This document shows, piece by piece, positions 29,358 through 29,559 of a stretch of 29,559 bases of DNA. Under the pieces are notes generated by a model, which made no database searches, was not told where the DNA came from, and was given only the letters and a program-made list of their open reading frames with translations. The stretch is from CAYHYG01 sp964360835. Its GTDB lineage: Bacteria; Patescibacteriota; Patescibacteriia; UBA1558; 2-01-FULL-52-15. Location: contig CAYHYG010000010.1 of NCBI GenBank assembly GCA_964360835.1, positions 1 through 29,559 of the forward strand, given 5' to 3'. Position 1 is the stretch's first letter; every line of letters begins with the position of its first letter. The translations under genes and the position numbers were made by a program.

Positions 29358-29559
29358 GAATTTTGCCACAAAAATTATTTCCTCTCTGATTGAAACCAAG
29401 CCGCAGACTGCCTCAGAAATGCAGGCCGCTTTGCGGCGGCTGTATAATCAGTCGGACCAAATGCCGCTCCCAAAATCTACCCTCATCTCCGCTTACCGTC
29501 AAATGTTGGCCGACAAGGTAATCACCGCCGACAAGCAACTAGAAAAATTACTGGTCAAA
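29356..29559 (+). CDS. Elp3-like radical SAM/acetyltransferase, N-terminal part (runs off the window)
   Basis: Open to the window edge, 68 codons seen. The peptide begins MNFATKIISSLIETKPQTAS and includes LPKSTLISAYRQMLADKV and ADKQLEKLLVK. This matches the N-terminal helical segment of bacterial and archaeal Elp3 (an early LIEAKPKT-type stretch, then P-S-x-x-x-L-x-x-YR, then LExLL-K just before the radical SAM domain). Elp3 makes 5-carboxymethyl-uridine at tRNA wobble U34 from acetyl-CoA and SAM. The catalytic domains lie beyond the window, so the call rests on the N-terminus and on the Trm9-like neighbour. Its ATG overlaps the opposite-strand ATG of the methyltransferase within TTCATGAA. 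Confidence 0.6.
   Translation, partial: MNFATKIISSLIETKPQTASEMQAALRRLYNQSDQMPLPKSTLISAYRQMLADKVITADKQLEKLLVK

Overview
The window looks like chromosome of a small-genome bacterium of the Candidate Phyla Radiation (Patescibacteria). This is inference: the clues are the mix of RNase J, Elp3, a short UvrC, a single GroES/GroEL pair, a solute-binding protein downstream of secG, and many housekeeping genes with no Shine-Dalgarno sequence. No rRNA, certain tRNA, CRISPR array, transposase or phage gene was seen.

Layout. 1-456 holds palindromic repeats and no gene. 457-2366 carries four short accessory genes: an unknown basic protein, an N-anchored exported protein, a doubtful small ORF and a single-domain response regulator. 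2389-7906 is minus-strand core: ppsA, two membrane proteins, and groES-groEL behind a consensus promoter and a CIRCE operator. 7937-10183 (minus) is an O-antigen-ligase-like membrane protein and a nucleotidyltransferase. 10298-11422 (plus) is an orphan ketosynthase III. 11467-14325 (minus) is uvrA, preceded by its promoter and then by an apparent stand-alone structured RNA (14486-14682). 14756-16247 (minus) holds two exported proteins, one a lipoprotein with a probable papain-like cysteine hydrolase fold.

16500-17900 is the strangest part. Four very short transcription units share an extended -10 box TGCTATACT and end in terminators. They encode two apparent RNAs, a 21-residue basic peptide, and a row of tiny ORFs each placed behind a near-perfect anti-16S Shine-Dalgarno sequence. 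18035-19624 is uvrC, flanked by two copies of a TTGTCATTGCG palindromic repeat; a third copy lies at 16403. 19798-20178 (minus) encodes two tiny membrane proteins, one of them only 48 residues. 20369-24268 (plus) is secG, a solute-binding protein and RNase J, closed by a three-hairpin terminator. 24360-29399 (minus) is a tightly packed operon: Trm9-like methyltransferase, bactofilin-like membrane protein (interrupted by an N gap), phosphohexomutase, murI and a D-2-hydroxyacid dehydrogenase. The start of an Elp3-like gene runs off the right edge, divergent from the methyltransferase.

Themes. (1) Two styles of gene start coexist: housekeeping genes lack a Shine-Dalgarno sequence and several appear leaderless, whereas accessory small genes have strong Shine-Dalgarno sequences and often their own promoter and terminator. 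(2) The Elp3-like and Trm9-like genes would together make a two-step wobble-uridine (U34) tRNA modification. (3) Cell-envelope functions recur: phosphohexomutase, glutamate racemase, O-antigen-ligase-like protein, exported hydrolase and bactofilin-like protein.
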